Below, piece by piece: positions 15,791 through 24,786 of a stretch of DNA of 37,095 nt (position 1 is the stretch's first letter; each line of letters opens with the position of its first letter). Location of the stretch: NCBI GenBank assembly GCA_029211085.1, contig JARGFW010000013.1, forward strand, positions 1-37,095. Direction: 5' to 3'. Position numbers and translations under genes: made by a program. The stretch comes from Deferrisomatales bacterium. GTDB taxonomy: Bacteria; Desulfobacterota; Deferrisomatia; Deferrisomatales; JARGFW01. The notes under the pieces were generated by a model, which was not told where the DNA came from, ran no database searches, and saw nothing but the letters and a program-made list of their open reading frames with translations.

Positions 15791-18523
15791 ATGTTAGCGA
15801 TGAGGTGCGCGTGGATTTCTACGATAGTCGTCTTGGTACTCGCAAGTGCAACTCGTGCCGATCCCGGGGCTGGAAGCTCATTCGAGCAGATGCTTCTAGA
15901 ATCGGTTCAGAAGGGTGAGATCAGCCCCGGCAAGGCCGACCTGTACCGCCTATTCCACCTGCGCGCGCCCGAACGCCTGCCTGAGGTGCTGCGCGAGACA
16001 CAGGCCCTCGCGGCTCGAGCAGCGCAGAGACCCACGGGGGCCGAACAGCCGAGCCGCAACGGCACGGCGGAGATGCGCCTGCTGCGAGCCCGCTTGGCAC
16101 AGGCTTCGGCCGACATCCAGGCCGAGGCGGAGATCTATCTGTCAGCGGCGCCAGCGGCAGCGGAGCGGCCAGTCGCCGCCCGGGTCGCGGGCAAGGTAGG
16201 GAGCAAGACCCTGCGAAACCGGGTGATCACCGACAACTTCTCGGTGGAGTGGGGCAGCAGTCTCACCAACGAGGACGGTACCTCTCCGGCAGCCGATACA
16301 GGCCCTGCGTTTTCGGGTGACCCGGCGGTGGGGGGCAACGGCGTGCCCGACGTGGTGGAGCGCTGGGCGGCCTACCTGGAGGCCAGCTTCGGAGTGGTGA
16401 TCAACGAGTTGGATTTCACTCCCGACGCCCTGGGCACGTCCCTGGTGCCGGTGTACCTGGGCAACTCCGACCCCGACACGAGCATCGACGACATCAGCAG
16501 CAGCCAGCTGTTCGGTTTCACCGACTACGATGGGACCGGCGTCCCCCACCTGGTGGTGAACAACGACTTCCACGCCCTGCTCGGGCTCACCTCGGTGGCT
16601 TCGATCCAAGCCGTAATGAAGGTGACCGCCGCCCACGAGTTCTTCCACGTGCTGCACTTCCTCTATGAACCGCCGGTCGGTGCAGCGGTGTGGCAGGAAG
16701 AGTTCTGGTGGTGGGAGGCCAGCTCCACCTGGATGGAAGACGAGGTGTTCGACAGCGTGGACGACTACCATGCCTGGTTTGAGGGACCGGACGGGTGGGC
16801 CAGTTTCGTGGAGGCCGGCCTGGCCCCCAACTACAGCGACGTCAGTTACGACCCCCGGGCCTACGGGGGAGTCATCTTCGCCAAGTATCTTGAGGAGCAC
16901 GTCGGTGGTCGCGACGCCATGCGGCAGGTGTGGGAGAGCATCAGGTCTGGGGGGCCCACAGGGGCGGGCATGCGGGTGCTCGATGCCTTCGACGCCTACG
17001 CGGTGAGCCGGGACTTCGACGGTCTGGAGCACCTGTTCGTGGGGTTCGTGGGCGCCAACGCGATGATGGACTACGAGGAAGGCGACGCCTACGGCCAGGT
17101 CCCCCACCGGGCCACGTCCCTGGCGTCCAGCAGCCCACCCGTGCCCCGCTACCTGGGGGCTACCTACCTGACTCGCCCCAACGGCACCGGCGCCGGTGCC
17201 GAAGTATCCCTTGCGGGCCTTCCAGCGACCCGCTGGGGGCTGACCGGGGTTCTCTACAGGGGCGCCAGCTTCGCCCTGACCCTGGCCGATAGAAACCCTG
17301 CCGGCGCCCCGGTGGTGCGGTTCGCCGCGATCGGCGGGGCGGACACGGCGTTCGTGGCGCCGTCCCTGTTGGCGGACATCCCACCGATCTCCTACACGAC
17401 GACCGAGACCCCCTTCGCCAGTTCCGACACGACCACCCCAGGGCCGGTCGCCCTGGGCTCTCCATCCCCCACGGCTGGCGGATTCAATCTATCCTGGGCG
17501 TTACCTGGGGACGCCGACGTCGCCGGCACCGTGCTGCGCTGGGGACCGAGCGGAACGGGCAGCTACACGGCGTTTCGCACCCAATTCGGTCCGGTCACGG
17601 CCGCCGAGTTGCGGGGACTGACGCCGGGGACCTACGATCTCCAAGCCTTTGCCTATGACACCGTGGGCAACGCCGATCTCGCTGCGGCGGCCACCGCCAC
17701 GGCGACAGTAACCGTCCCCGGCAGTGACGCCACCGTGCCCCAGAGCGGGGCCATCATACCCAACGCACTCCTCAAGGCGCTTGAACTTGCCAGACCCGAT
17801 TCAGATGGGGACGGAATCCCAGACGACTTAGACCAGTGTCCCGGCCACGATGACGCAGTGGATGTGGACGGCAATGGCACCCCCGACGGCTGTGATCCTC
17901 TGATCGACTCCGACGGCGATGGGGTCTCCGAGAACCAAGGCGATTGCGATGACGGCAACGCGGCAATCTACCCGGGAGCCACCGACGCATGCGGGGACGG
18001 GATCGACCAGGATTGCTCGGGTACCGATGCTACCTGCGGGGACTCCACAGCCAGCCTGCAGTGCCTGAACGGACAGACCGTTCAGTTGGCCACGCAGGGT
18101 GGGGAGACCTTTCGGCGAGTGACCGTCGTGGACCCGGAAGCACTGTCTAACCAGACGGGGGCTCCGGATGTAGTGCCCTACGGTGCGTTTGACTTAGAGA
18201 TCGAAACCGGCGTCGGGGCCACCATCAAGGTCATTGTCACGCTGCCCGAGGCCGCCCCCAGCGGGTATGTTTGGTACAAGCATAACGCGGCGACAGGCTG
18301 GCAGCAGTTCTCTCAGGCCGCCTTCAGCGCGGACCGCCGAACCATTACCCTAACCCTGGTGGATGGTGGCATGGGCGATGCCGATGGGCTCGCCAACGGC
18401 TTGATCGTCGATCCTTCTGCGCTGGGCTTTGTCACGGAGGAAGAACCTCCCCCAGCGAGTTCAAGCGGTGGAGGTGGGGGCGGAGGCGGGTGCTTCCTCA
18501 ACTCGTTGAGGGCAGCGCACTGA
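15791..18523 (+). CDS. secreted MXAN_6640-like putative metalloprotease with Ca-binding repeats
   Basis: A 910-residue exported protein. The ATG at 15791 sits 6 bases after a perfect AGGAGG and opens a signal peptide (MRCAWISTIVVLVLASATRA). A gluzincin-like site is at HEFFH (282-286) with a probable third ligand E309 in the WWWEASSTWMED stretch. A fibronectin-III-like domain follows (about 555-640). Residues about 670-753 hold aspartate-rich thrombospondin-3/MopE-like repeats (DSDGDGIPDD, GDCDDGNAAIYPGA) that should bind calcium or copper. Residues about 757-880 resemble the choice-of-anchor U domain (PYGAFDLEI, DGGMGDADGLANG). The end is a run of glycines then CFLNSL, perhaps a processed or anchored tail. 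Substrate unknown. Codon use appears similar to neighbours, but the gene lies in the less dense accessory stretch. Confidence 0.85.
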   Translation: MLAMRCAWISTIVVLVLASATRADPGAGSSFEQMLLESVQKGEISPGKADLYRLFHLRAPERLPEVLRETQALAARAAQRPTGAEQPSRNGTAEMRLLRARLAQASADIQAEAEIYLSAAPAAAERPVAARVAGKVGSKTLRNRVITDNFSVEWGSSLTNEDGTSPAADTGPAFSGDPAVGGNGVPDVVERWAAYLEASFGVVINELDFTPDALGTSLVPVYLGNSDPDTSIDDISSSQLFGFTDYDGTGVPHLVVNNDFHALLGLTSVASIQAVMKVTAAHEFFHVLHFLYEPPVGAAVWQEEFWWWEASSTWMEDEVFDSVDDYHAWFEGPDGWASFVEAGLAPNYSDVSYDPRAYGGVIFAKYLEEHVGGRDAMRQVWESIRSGGPTGAGMRVLDAFDAYAVSRDFDGLEHLFVGFVGANAMMDYEEGDAYGQVPHRATSLASSSPPVPRYLGATYLTRPNGTGAGAEVSLAGLPATRWGLTGVLYRGASFALTLADRNPAGAPVVRFAAIGGADTAFVAPSLLADIPPISYTTTETPFASSDTTTPGPVALGSPSPTAGGFNLSWALPGDADVAGTVLRWGPSGTGSYTAFRTQFGPVTAAELRGLTPGTYDLQAFAYDTVGNADLAAAATATATVTVPGSDATVPQSGAIIPNALLKALELARPDSDGDGIPDDLDQCPGHDDAVDVDGNGTPDGCDPLIDSDGDGVSENQGDCDDGNAAIYPGATDACGDGIDQDCSGTDATCGDSTASLQCLNGQTVQLATQGGETFRRVTVVDPEALSNQTGAPDVVPYGAFDLEIETGVGATIKVIVTLPEAAPSGYVWYKHNAATGWQQFSQAAFSADRRTITLTLVDGGMGDADGLANGLIVDPSALGFVTEEEPPPASSSGGGGGGGGCFLNSLRAAH

Positions 18524-18771
18524 GGGGGCAAGACTGCTTTCGCTGAAAGGCACCTTTTCGATGCGATGCTGGCGATACCCAGCTGTGAACTTGTGATCTC
18601 AAAAAGCTGACCGAGTCGGTCGTTGCATAAAGGTCAGATTGAATTTCGGGACGCCTCAGAGAACGCCAACCGAAATCCCCCGATAGCGCAATGCCCGGCA
18701 TTGGCCGAGCATTCCTGTCTGAACTCAACGTTTTCGGTGTGCGCTGTATCGCATTTACCATCCAGCATGGG

Positions 18772-19485
18772 TCATTGCGCGGGGATTCCTCGGTCGGAAG
18801 CATGGTAACGTCCCGCAAGGATATCGCAGAAAAACCCTGGGTCGGCTTGATGGAAGCGATACGCCATGACCCCGAACCGAGGAGGGTTGCTCGCCCACAC
18901 AAAATGGTTGACGGCTTGGCGGGAGGGCAAGACCGCACTTGGCCAGCAATCGAGTACTTCGGATCGTTTGGGCTCGGCCATCGTGTCGAGTTGAACCACA
19001 TAGGCCAAGTATTCGGACGCCGCCCGCGGTGCCACCCGTCCCCTGGAAGCACAGAGGTGATGATGCACGTGGTGGGTCACCTCGTGGGCCACAGTGGAAA
19101 TGAGGAGTTCATCTGACATCGGAAGATGGCCGAACGCCGGGGTCCTGTCTGCGACGGGCATCCGCCTGGTTTCCACGTAGACACAACTTGGTTTCCGAAG
19201 GTAATACCCGGACGTGGGCACATTGGTGTACGAACCGTTCTCCTGAACAATAAACTTCTCTTTATCCCCCCCTGCCATAAAGCGGATGTGGAGGGTCTCG
19301 GATATCGTGTATTCGCAGCTTGCAAGGGATTTCAGCGCCCTGTGGACGCCGGAGCATGCGACGCGCCTGTCTCCCACATCATCGGTGTCCACCAAGACCT
19401 GTTCTGTCCCGCAATCGGGTTGAACCGTTGTGGCAGCCAAGGTGCACAGCAACAGCAACATGGTCGACGACCAGAGGCGGCTCAA
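18772..19485 (-). CDS. exported putative zinc metalloprotease (HEVTHH)
   Basis: A 237-residue protein if started at the TTG at 19485, which lies 6 bases after CGGAG and gives a normal signal peptide (MSRLWSST then LLLLCTLAA). The frame stays open upstream and an ATG at 19461 is an alternative without a binding site. The core motif AHEVTHHVHHHLC is an HExxH zinc site, with ASEYLAYVV downstream supplying a plausible third ligand. The rest is a run of strands and cysteines with no family I can name with certainty; the layout recalls DUF6639-like hydrolases. It is convergent to the large protease gene and unrelated to it in sequence. Function unknown. Confidence 0.72.
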   Translation of the reverse strand: MSRLWSSTMLLLLCTLAATTVQPDCGTEQVLVDTDDVGDRRVACSGVHRALKSLASCEYTISETLHIRFMAGGDKEKFIVQENGSYTNVPTSGYYLRKPSCVYVETRRMPVADRTPAFGHLPMSDELLISTVAHEVTHHVHHHLCASRGRVAPRAASEYLAYVVQLDTMAEPKRSEVLDCWPSAVLPSRQAVNHFVWASNPPRFGVMAYRFHQADPGFFCDILAGRYHASDRGIPAQ

Positions 19486-19870
19486 CGTGTTCTCCGTTTC
19501 AGGAAATCTCCTGGACGTGGAAACAAGGCCAATAGAGGGGCTGGGCCCGAGTGCCAAATCCTCCCTCTACATGACGGTGACGGATTGTCCCCAATATGCA
19601 ATCCCTCTATCGGATAAAAGGGATATCCGTTCGATGGCCCCAGGAGCTCCCCCGGTTTGGAGTTGCCCCGTATTACTGTCATGCGTTCTGCTCGAACGTG
19701 GCCGGCAGAACCCCCCGGTTTTGGCACTCGTTCTGCGGCCGCAAGCTGTGCTTTTGTGAAATGGCATTGATGACCGGCCTGGTCATTGCGAAAAGGTTCA
19801 GTCAACTTTCGCAACCCTGACCAGGGCGCCTAACAAAATCCCCTGTTTACGGGAACCATACCCAGGACAC

Positions 19871-19902
19871 CGAAGGCCGCCTCGATCACGGGGCGGCCTT
19901 CG
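19871..19902 (+). terminator. orphan terminator-like hairpin
   Basis: CGAAGGCCGCC and GGCGGCCTTCG form a perfect 11-base stem around a 10-base loop, followed by TTCTTATCC on the plus strand. The nearest plus-strand gene ends 1.35 kb upstream. Confidence 0.6.
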
Positions 19903-20082
19903 TTCTTATCCGACCCTGTGTCGATCTAAAGGCTTGACCTCTGTCCTGATTCTTCTTCGACCGAACCATAGCCAATAGCACCCGGACGAAACCCTGCGGC
20001 GAAATGGGGCATCGGTGGCCTCCCCATGTGCCTTTCTACGTGGTGTCGTGATACCAAACAGGAAAGAGCCGCCATATGGAAA

Positions 20083-20110
20083 AAGGGCCGCCCGGTGTCG
20101 GGCGGCCCTT
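20083..20110 (-). terminator. intrinsic terminator of the argC-rubrerythrin unit
   Basis: A perfect 12-base stem (AAGGGCCGCCCG on the plus strand) closes a 4-base loop. Read on the minus strand it is followed by TTTTTCC. It begins 25 bases after the rubrerythrin stop, a classic intrinsic terminator. Confidence 0.85.
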
Positions 20111-20134
20111 CGGACTCTCTCGGACCCGGGAGGG

Positions 20135-20710
20135 TCAGTAGTTCTCCCCCAACAGTTCGAAGTGGTCCTTGGGGTGCACGCACGCCGGGCAGGTGTCGGG
20201 CGCGTCGCTGCCGTGGTGCAGGTAGCCGCAGTTGCGGCAGCGCCACACCACCTCCCCGTCCCGGTGGAACACCCGGCCGTTCTCGATGTTCGCCGCCAGG
20301 TCCCGGTAGCGCTTCTCGTGCTGCTTCTCGGCGATGCTGATGGCGTCGAACGCCTTGGCGACCAGTTCGAAGCCTTCTGCTCTGGCCACCTTGGCGAATC
20401 CCGGATACATCTCGGTGTGCTCGTAGTTCTCCCCGGCGGCGGCCGCCAGCAGGTTCTCCAGGGTGGTGCCGATCACGCCGGCCGGGAACATGGCGGACAC
20501 CTGGACCTCGCCCCCCTGCAGGAACTTGAAGAAGCGCTTGGCGTGCTCCTTCTCCTGGTCGGCGGTCTCCTCGAAGATCGCCTGGATCTGCACGTACCCC
20601 TCCTTCTTCGCCTGGCCGGCGAAGTAGGTGTAGCGGTTGCGTGCCTGGGACTCCCCGGCGAACGCGGTGAGCAGGTTCTTCTCGGTCTGGGATCCCTTCA
20701 TTTCTGCCAT
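20135..20710 (-). CDS. rubrerythrin
   Basis: A 191-residue non-heme iron peroxidase that protects anaerobes from hydrogen peroxide. Residues about 8-145 form the ferritin-like four-helix bundle with the di-iron ligands in repeated E...ExxH patterns ([47 protein letters not shown]). The C-terminus carries the rubredoxin-type Fe(Cys)4 site, CRNCG and CPAC. Length and domains are standard. The ATG follows AAGGAG by 7 bases. It is downstream of argC with a 23-base gap and ahead of a strong terminator, so the two are probably co-transcribed. Its presence supports an anaerobic or microaerophilic life style. Confidence 0.96.
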   Translation of the reverse strand: MAEMKGSQTEKNLLTAFAGESQARNRYTYFAGQAKKEGYVQIQAIFEETADQEKEHAKRFFKFLQGGEVQVSAMFPAGVIGTTLENLLAAAAGENYEHTEMYPGFAKVARAEGFELVAKAFDAISIAEKQHEKRYRDLAANIENGRVFHRDGEVVWRCRNCGYLHHGSDAPDTCPACVHPKDHFELLGENY

Positions 20711-20733
20711 GTCGAGCTCCTTTTGAAGTTGGC

Positions 20734-21681
20734 TCAGGTGAGGCCCGTGGTCTCCTCCCTCCCGAGCATGAGGTTCAGGTTCTGTACCGCCGCCCCCGAG
20801 GCACCCTTGCCCAGGTTGTCGAAGCGCGCGCACACCAGGATCTGCTCGGCGTGGCCGAATACGAACAGGTCGAGGCCGTTGCTGCCGTTGCGCGCGGTGG
20901 GCGAGAGGAACCCGTCGTCGGGGAACCGGTCCGACGCGTAGGGGGCCACCGTAACGAACGGCTGCCCTGCGAAATGGCCGGCCAGCAGTTCTGCCACTTC
21001 GCCGGGGGTGACCCGTGCCGGGAGCAGGCGGGTGTGCAGGGGTACGGAGACCACCATGCCGGCGTAGAAATCCCCCACGCACGGCTCGAACAGGGGCGGG
21101 TATGCCAAACCGGCGTGGCGCTGCATTTCCGGCAGGTGCTTGTGGCGCAGGCCCAGGGCGTAGGGGCGGCAGGCCAGGGGACCGTCGGCGTCCCGGTCGT
21201 GGGCTTCGTAACTCTCGATCATCTGCCGGCCGCCGCCGCTGTAGCCGGTCAACGAGGTGACGCTGAACGGGTAGTCCGTGGGCACCACGCCGGCGGCTAC
21301 CAGAGGCGCTGCCGCGCACAGGAAGCCGGTGGCGTGGCAGCCGGGGTTGGCCACCCGGCGGGCGCCGCGCACGGCCTCGCGCTGCCCCGGGCTCAGTTCG
21401 GGCAGGCCGAACACCCAGCCGTCGGCGACGCGGTGGGCGGTGCTGGCGTCGATGACCCGCACCGCGGGGTTCTCGATCAGGGCCACCGCCTCCCGCGCGG
21501 CGGGGTCGGGCAGACACAGGATCACCAGATCAGCGCGGTTGAGGTACTCCCGCTTGACCGCCTGATCCTTGCGCTGGTCGGGGGGGATCTGCAGCACTTC
21601 GAGGTCGGCGCGCCCGGCCAGGCGCTGGTGGATCTGCAAGCCGGTGGTGCCCTGTTGGCCGTCGATGAAGATGGTGTGCAT
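20734..21681 (-). CDS. argC: N-acetyl-gamma-glutamyl-phosphate reductase, type 2
   Basis: A 315-residue enzyme of arginine biosynthesis that reduces N-acetylglutamyl phosphate to the semialdehyde with NADPH. The short type-2 form is recognised by the start [17 protein letters not shown] (nucleotide-binding GxxGTTG), the catalytic cysteine in [10 protein letters not shown] (C115), VIDASTAHR and the SLTGYSGGG substrate loop. Length fits the type-2 branch rather than the 340-residue type 1. No other arg genes are near; its only partner is rubrerythrin. The ATG at 21681 has only a weak upstream site (GAGAAG). Its upstream region is shared divergently with the thioesterase gene. Confidence 0.94.
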   Translation of the reverse strand: MHTIFIDGQQGTTGLQIHQRLAGRADLEVLQIPPDQRKDQAVKREYLNRADLVILCLPDPAAREAVALIENPAVRVIDASTAHRVADGWVFGLPELSPGQREAVRGARRVANPGCHATGFLCAAAPLVAAGVVPTDYPFSVTSLTGYSGGGRQMIESYEAHDRDADGPLACRPYALGLRHKHLPEMQRHAGLAYPPLFEPCVGDFYAGMVVSVPLHTRLLPARVTPGEVAELLAGHFAGQPFVTVAPYASDRFPDDGFLSPTARNGSNGLDLFVFGHAEQILVCARFDNLGKGASGAAVQNLNLMLGREETTGLT

Positions 21682-21904
21682 AGGCGGAGCTTCTCTGTCG
21701 TGTGGGGGGCGTGTCTGTCCGGCCGGTGGTCCCGGATCGCGCCGTATGCTGGTGGGTGGCGACGTGAGGGCCGAAATCTACCACTGACCCGCTGGATGCA
21801 CCACCCGCCCGGTACGGATAGCTAGTACCGGGTGCCACGGACCCTGCTGCCGTGATACCGTCTGCGAAATTTGGCCGGTGCCCCCGTTTCCCCACGAGGC
21901 TGCG

Positions 21905-22303
21905 ATGCACACCACCGATATCCGGGTCATCTACGGGGACTGCGATCCCATGGGTGTGGTCTACTACGCCAACTATCTGCGCTACTTCGAGACCGGGCGG
22001 GGGGAGTTGATGCGCGCCCTGGGGCACACCTACCGGCAGGTGGAGGACGGGGGGTTGCTGCTGCCGGTGACCGAGGCGAGCTGCAGTTACCGCAAACCGG
22101 CCCGCTACGACGACCTGGTGCGGTTGGAAACCCGGGTCACCCGCGCCCGCGGCGCACGGGTGTGTTTCGCCTACACCCTGCGACGGCAACCCGACGAGAT
22201 CCTGGTGACCGGAGCCACCGAGCACGCCGTGGTCAGCGCCACCGGCAGACCCACCCGGCTGCCGGAGGGGTTGCGGGCCCTACTGGCAACAGCGGAGAGC
22301 TGA
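21905..22303 (+). CDS. YbgC/4HBT-family acyl-CoA thioesterase
   Basis: A 132-residue hot-dog-fold thioesterase that hydrolyses acyl-CoA. The active-site segment is DCDPMGVVYYANYLRYFETGR, the YbgC signature with catalytic Asp, followed by strands typical of the fold (LPVTEASCSYRKPARYDDLV). The ATG at 21905 follows CGAGG by 5 bases; a start at 21878 would add nine residues without family similarity. There are no tol-pal genes beside it, unlike classical ybgC. The acyltransferase-esterase fusion gene follows 120 bases later on the same strand, suggesting a shared lipid-related role. Confidence 0.92.
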   Translation: MHTTDIRVIYGDCDPMGVVYYANYLRYFETGRGELMRALGHTYRQVEDGGLLLPVTEASCSYRKPARYDDLVRLETRVTRARGARVCFAYTLRRQPDEILVTGATEHAVVSATGRPTRLPEGLRALLATAES

Positions 22304-22423
22304 ACGGGCGTCTCTCCAGTCCCCGGTCGCGCGGGTCGATGCAGGGGTGCAGTGGGGGCTGGCGACCGCAAGGCCGGCGCCATCCCCCAGCGGCGCTCGG
22401 TACGGGCTAGGAGGTTGGTACAC

Positions 22424-24709
22424 ATGGTCGAGGAACGGGATCTGGAGATCAGCCCCAGCGTGTACCAGTGGACCGGGCGCACCCTGTCCGTGCTGGAGCG
22501 GTTGCTCAAGGTCAACATCAAACTCCACCACGAACAGGGACAGATCGAGGCCGGCGATATCTTCCTGTTCAACCACTTCGCCCGTTTCGAGACCTTCATC
22601 CCCCAGTACCTGATCCACCGGCACACCGGAGCCCTGTGCCGTTCGGTGGCCGCGGCCGAGTTCTTCCACGAGGGCGATCCGTTCTCCCGCTACCTGCTCA
22701 GCCTGGGGGCGGTGCCCAACGACTATCCGCGCCTGCTGCCGTTCCTGGCCGAGGAAGTCCTCCGGGGGCGCAAGGTGGTGGTGTTCCCCGAAGGGGGCAT
22801 GGTCAAGGATCGGCGGGTCCTGGACCGGGCGGGCCACTACAGCATCTACTCCCGCACCTCCATGGAGAGGCGCAAGCACCACACCGGCGCCGCGGTGATC
22901 GCCCTGGCGGTGGCCGCGGTGAAGCGGGCGGTGCTGGATGCCGAGGGCCGCGGCGATGCCAACCTGCTGGAGGCGTGGACCCGGCGCCTGGGCCTCGACG
23001 ACGTCGTGGCTCTGCTCGCGGTGGCCCATCGCATCACCACCATCGTACCCGCCAATATCACGTTCTACCCCATCCGGGCTTCCGAGAACCTGCTCAAACG
23101 CGGCGCCGAGCTGTTCCTGCGGGGCACCGACCCGCGGCTCAGCGAGGAACTGCTGATCGAGGGCAATATCCTCTTGTCCCACACCGACATGGATATTCGG
23201 TTGGGGGAGCCGGTGCGGCCGGTGGATTACCTGGCTCGATGGGAGCGGCACCTTCTGGGGCGGGCCGTGCGCCGCCTGGCCAGCGTCGAGGACGCGGTGG
23301 GGGAGGTTCCCGGCGAGGATTGGGCGGGGCGCTGGTGGGATCGGCGCGCGCGGCGGGCGACCCTGCGCATCCGCGACGCGTACATGATCGGCATGTACTC
23401 CGGGGTCACCGTGAACCTGAGCCACCTGGCGGCCCTCACCGTCTATCGGTTGCTGGAAGCCGGTGAAACCGGGGTGGCCGTCGAGCGCTTCCACCGCCTG
23501 CTGTACCTGGCGGTCAAGGAGCTGCAGGGTGCCGAAGGGGTGAAGCTGCACCGCAGCCTGCGCAATCCGGAGACCTATGGCGGTCTGCTCGAGGGAGACT
23601 GCGCCGGGCTGTGCGAGTGGTTGTCGATCGCCGCCCAGGCCGAGTTGTTGCGGCGAGAGGGGGAGCTCTATCTGTTTCTCCCGGCCCTGCGGCGGGAACA
23701 GGAGTTCGACGAGATCCGCATCGAGAACCCCGTGGCGGTCTACGCCAACGAAGCCGCGCCGATTGCCGCCACGGGGGCGGCGGTAACGGAGGCCCTGGGG
23801 CGGGAGGTGGATTTCGCAGATGCCGACCTGGCCCGCCTGCGCTTCGACGACGAACTGCGCAGCCTGACCTGGGATCGCGCGCGCTACGACCGGGAAGAGC
23901 ACCAGGAGGTGAACCGGGATGAACCCGCCACGGCGCCGCCGGAACCGTTTCTGTGGCTGCCCCCCGGGGCCGCCCCCGGGGGGGTCGGGGTGCTTCTTGT
24001 GCACGGCTTCACCGCTGGCCCGGCGGAGATGGCCCCCCTGGGGGAAGCCCTGGGGGATGCCGGCTACCCGGTGCTGGGGGTGCGGCTGAAGGGCCACGCG
24101 ACCTCCCCCTGGGATCTGCTGGAACGCGACTGGCAGTCCTGGCTCGCGTCGGTGCGGCGGGGCTACCGTATCCTGCGGTTGCTGGTACCTCGGGTGGTGG
24201 TGGTGGGGTTCTCCGGCGGCGGCGATCTCTCCCTGTTGCTCGCCGCGGAGCACCCCGAGGGGTTGGCTGGAGTGGTGGCGGTGGCGGCCCCGCTGAAGCT
24301 TCGGGATCGCGCCTTGAGCCTGGTGCCCCTGGTGCATGGCGCCAACTGGGTTCTGGACGCGGTGGGCGCCGGCAAGGGCCTCAAACTGTTCCATGTCTCC
24401 GTGCCGGAAAACCCCCACATCAACTATCGCCGCATGCCGATCCGCGCCCTCTACGAGCTGGGTCAGTTGATGGCCGAGGTAAAGAAGCGGGTGGTCGAGG
24501 TCACCTGCCCGGCGCTGGTGATCCAAGGAGACGAAGACCCCACCGTGGTGCCCGACAGCGCCGAGGGGCTCTATGCTCGCCTCGGCAGCGAGGTCAAGGA
24601 CCTGATGTGGGTGCACTCCGACCGCCACGGCCTGGTGTACCGGGACGTGGGAGGCACCCATGCTGCGGTGCTGCGGTTTCTGGTGGCGCAGGCCCATCCC
24701 GTGGACTGA
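22424..24709 (+). CDS. PlsC-like acyltransferase fused to an alpha/beta hydrolase
   Basis: A 761-residue two-enzyme protein. The N-terminal half has glycerolipid acyltransferase features: NHFARFE at 50-56, where H51 and E56 give an Hx4E in place of the usual Hx4D, and the phosphate-binding FPEG at 121-124. A helical middle region links to a C-terminal carboxylesterase-type alpha/beta hydrolase (about 515-755). This has an oxyanion loop HGFTAGPAEM, nucleophile S597 in GFSGGG, acid D703 or D705 in GDEDP, and likely H735 in SDRHG. The start at 22424 follows AGGAGG by 9 bases. The likely theme is phospholipid or wax/ester remodelling in the cytoplasm or at the membrane, but no substrate is readable. 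The acyltransferase activity is less certain because of the altered motif. Confidence 0.85.
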   Translation: MVEERDLEISPSVYQWTGRTLSVLERLLKVNIKLHHEQGQIEAGDIFLFNHFARFETFIPQYLIHRHTGALCRSVAAAEFFHEGDPFSRYLLSLGAVPNDYPRLLPFLAEEVLRGRKVVVFPEGGMVKDRRVLDRAGHYSIYSRTSMERRKHHTGAAVIALAVAAVKRAVLDAEGRGDANLLEAWTRRLGLDDVVALLAVAHRITTIVPANITFYPIRASENLLKRGAELFLRGTDPRLSEELLIEGNILLSHTDMDIRLGEPVRPVDYLARWERHLLGRAVRRLASVEDAVGEVPGEDWAGRWWDRRARRATLRIRDAYMIGMYSGVTVNLSHLAALTVYRLLEAGETGVAVERFHRLLYLAVKELQGAEGVKLHRSLRNPETYGGLLEGDCAGLCEWLSIAAQAELLRREGELYLFLPALRREQEFDEIRIENPVAVYANEAAPIAATGAAVTEALGREVDFADADLARLRFDDELRSLTWDRARYDREEHQEVNRDEPATAPPEPFLWLPPGAAPGGVGVLLVHGFTAGPAEMAPLGEALGDAGYPVLGVRLKGHATSPWDLLERDWQSWLASVRRGYRILRLLVPRVVVVGFSGGGDLSLLLAAEHPEGLAGVVAVAAPLKLRDRALSLVPLVHGANWVLDAVGAGKGLKLFHVSVPENPHINYRRMPIRALYELGQLMAEVKKRVVEVTCPALVIQGDEDPTVVPDSAEGLYARLGSEVKDLMWVHSDRHGLVYRDVGGTHAAVLRFLVAQAHPVD

Positions 24710-24768
24710 GTTGTCCGTGAGTCTGGGTCATGCCCCCGGGGGCGCATGGGCTGCTCGGAGGGGTTGCA

Positions 24769-24785
24769 CGGGGCGCGTTGCCCCG
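24769..24785. terminator. short hairpin between convergent genes
   Basis: CGGGGC and GCCCCG form a 6-base stem around GCGTT, abutting the stop of the archease gene. It could end transcription from both sides; there is no T run, so confidence is low. Confidence 0.35.
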
Positions 24786-24786
24786 G

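Larger units (their letters stand above)
19486..20134. other. 649-base non-coding region with two hairpins
   Basis: No frame here resembles a protein. It contains a plus-strand terminator-like hairpin with no obvious plus-strand gene upstream, and the minus-strand terminator of the rubrerythrin gene. Composition is more balanced than in the flanking genes. Confidence 0.6.

Noticed and set aside
20135-21517. Single 460-codon minus frame joining argC antisense-like sequence to rubrerythrin
   Set aside because: The N-terminal part is an Arg/Gly-rich out-of-frame reading of argC; a strong site and ATG at 20710 set the true start of rubrerythrin.
22280-24697. 805-codon minus-strand frame over the acyltransferase-esterase gene
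   Set aside because: It is a shadow of the plus-strand gene, which carries the motifs and a strong ribosome binding site.
24732-24743. Perfect 12-base palindrome GCCCCCGGGGGC
   Set aside because: Stretches of this kind are expected in sequence this GC-rich, and it has no loop or partner signal.
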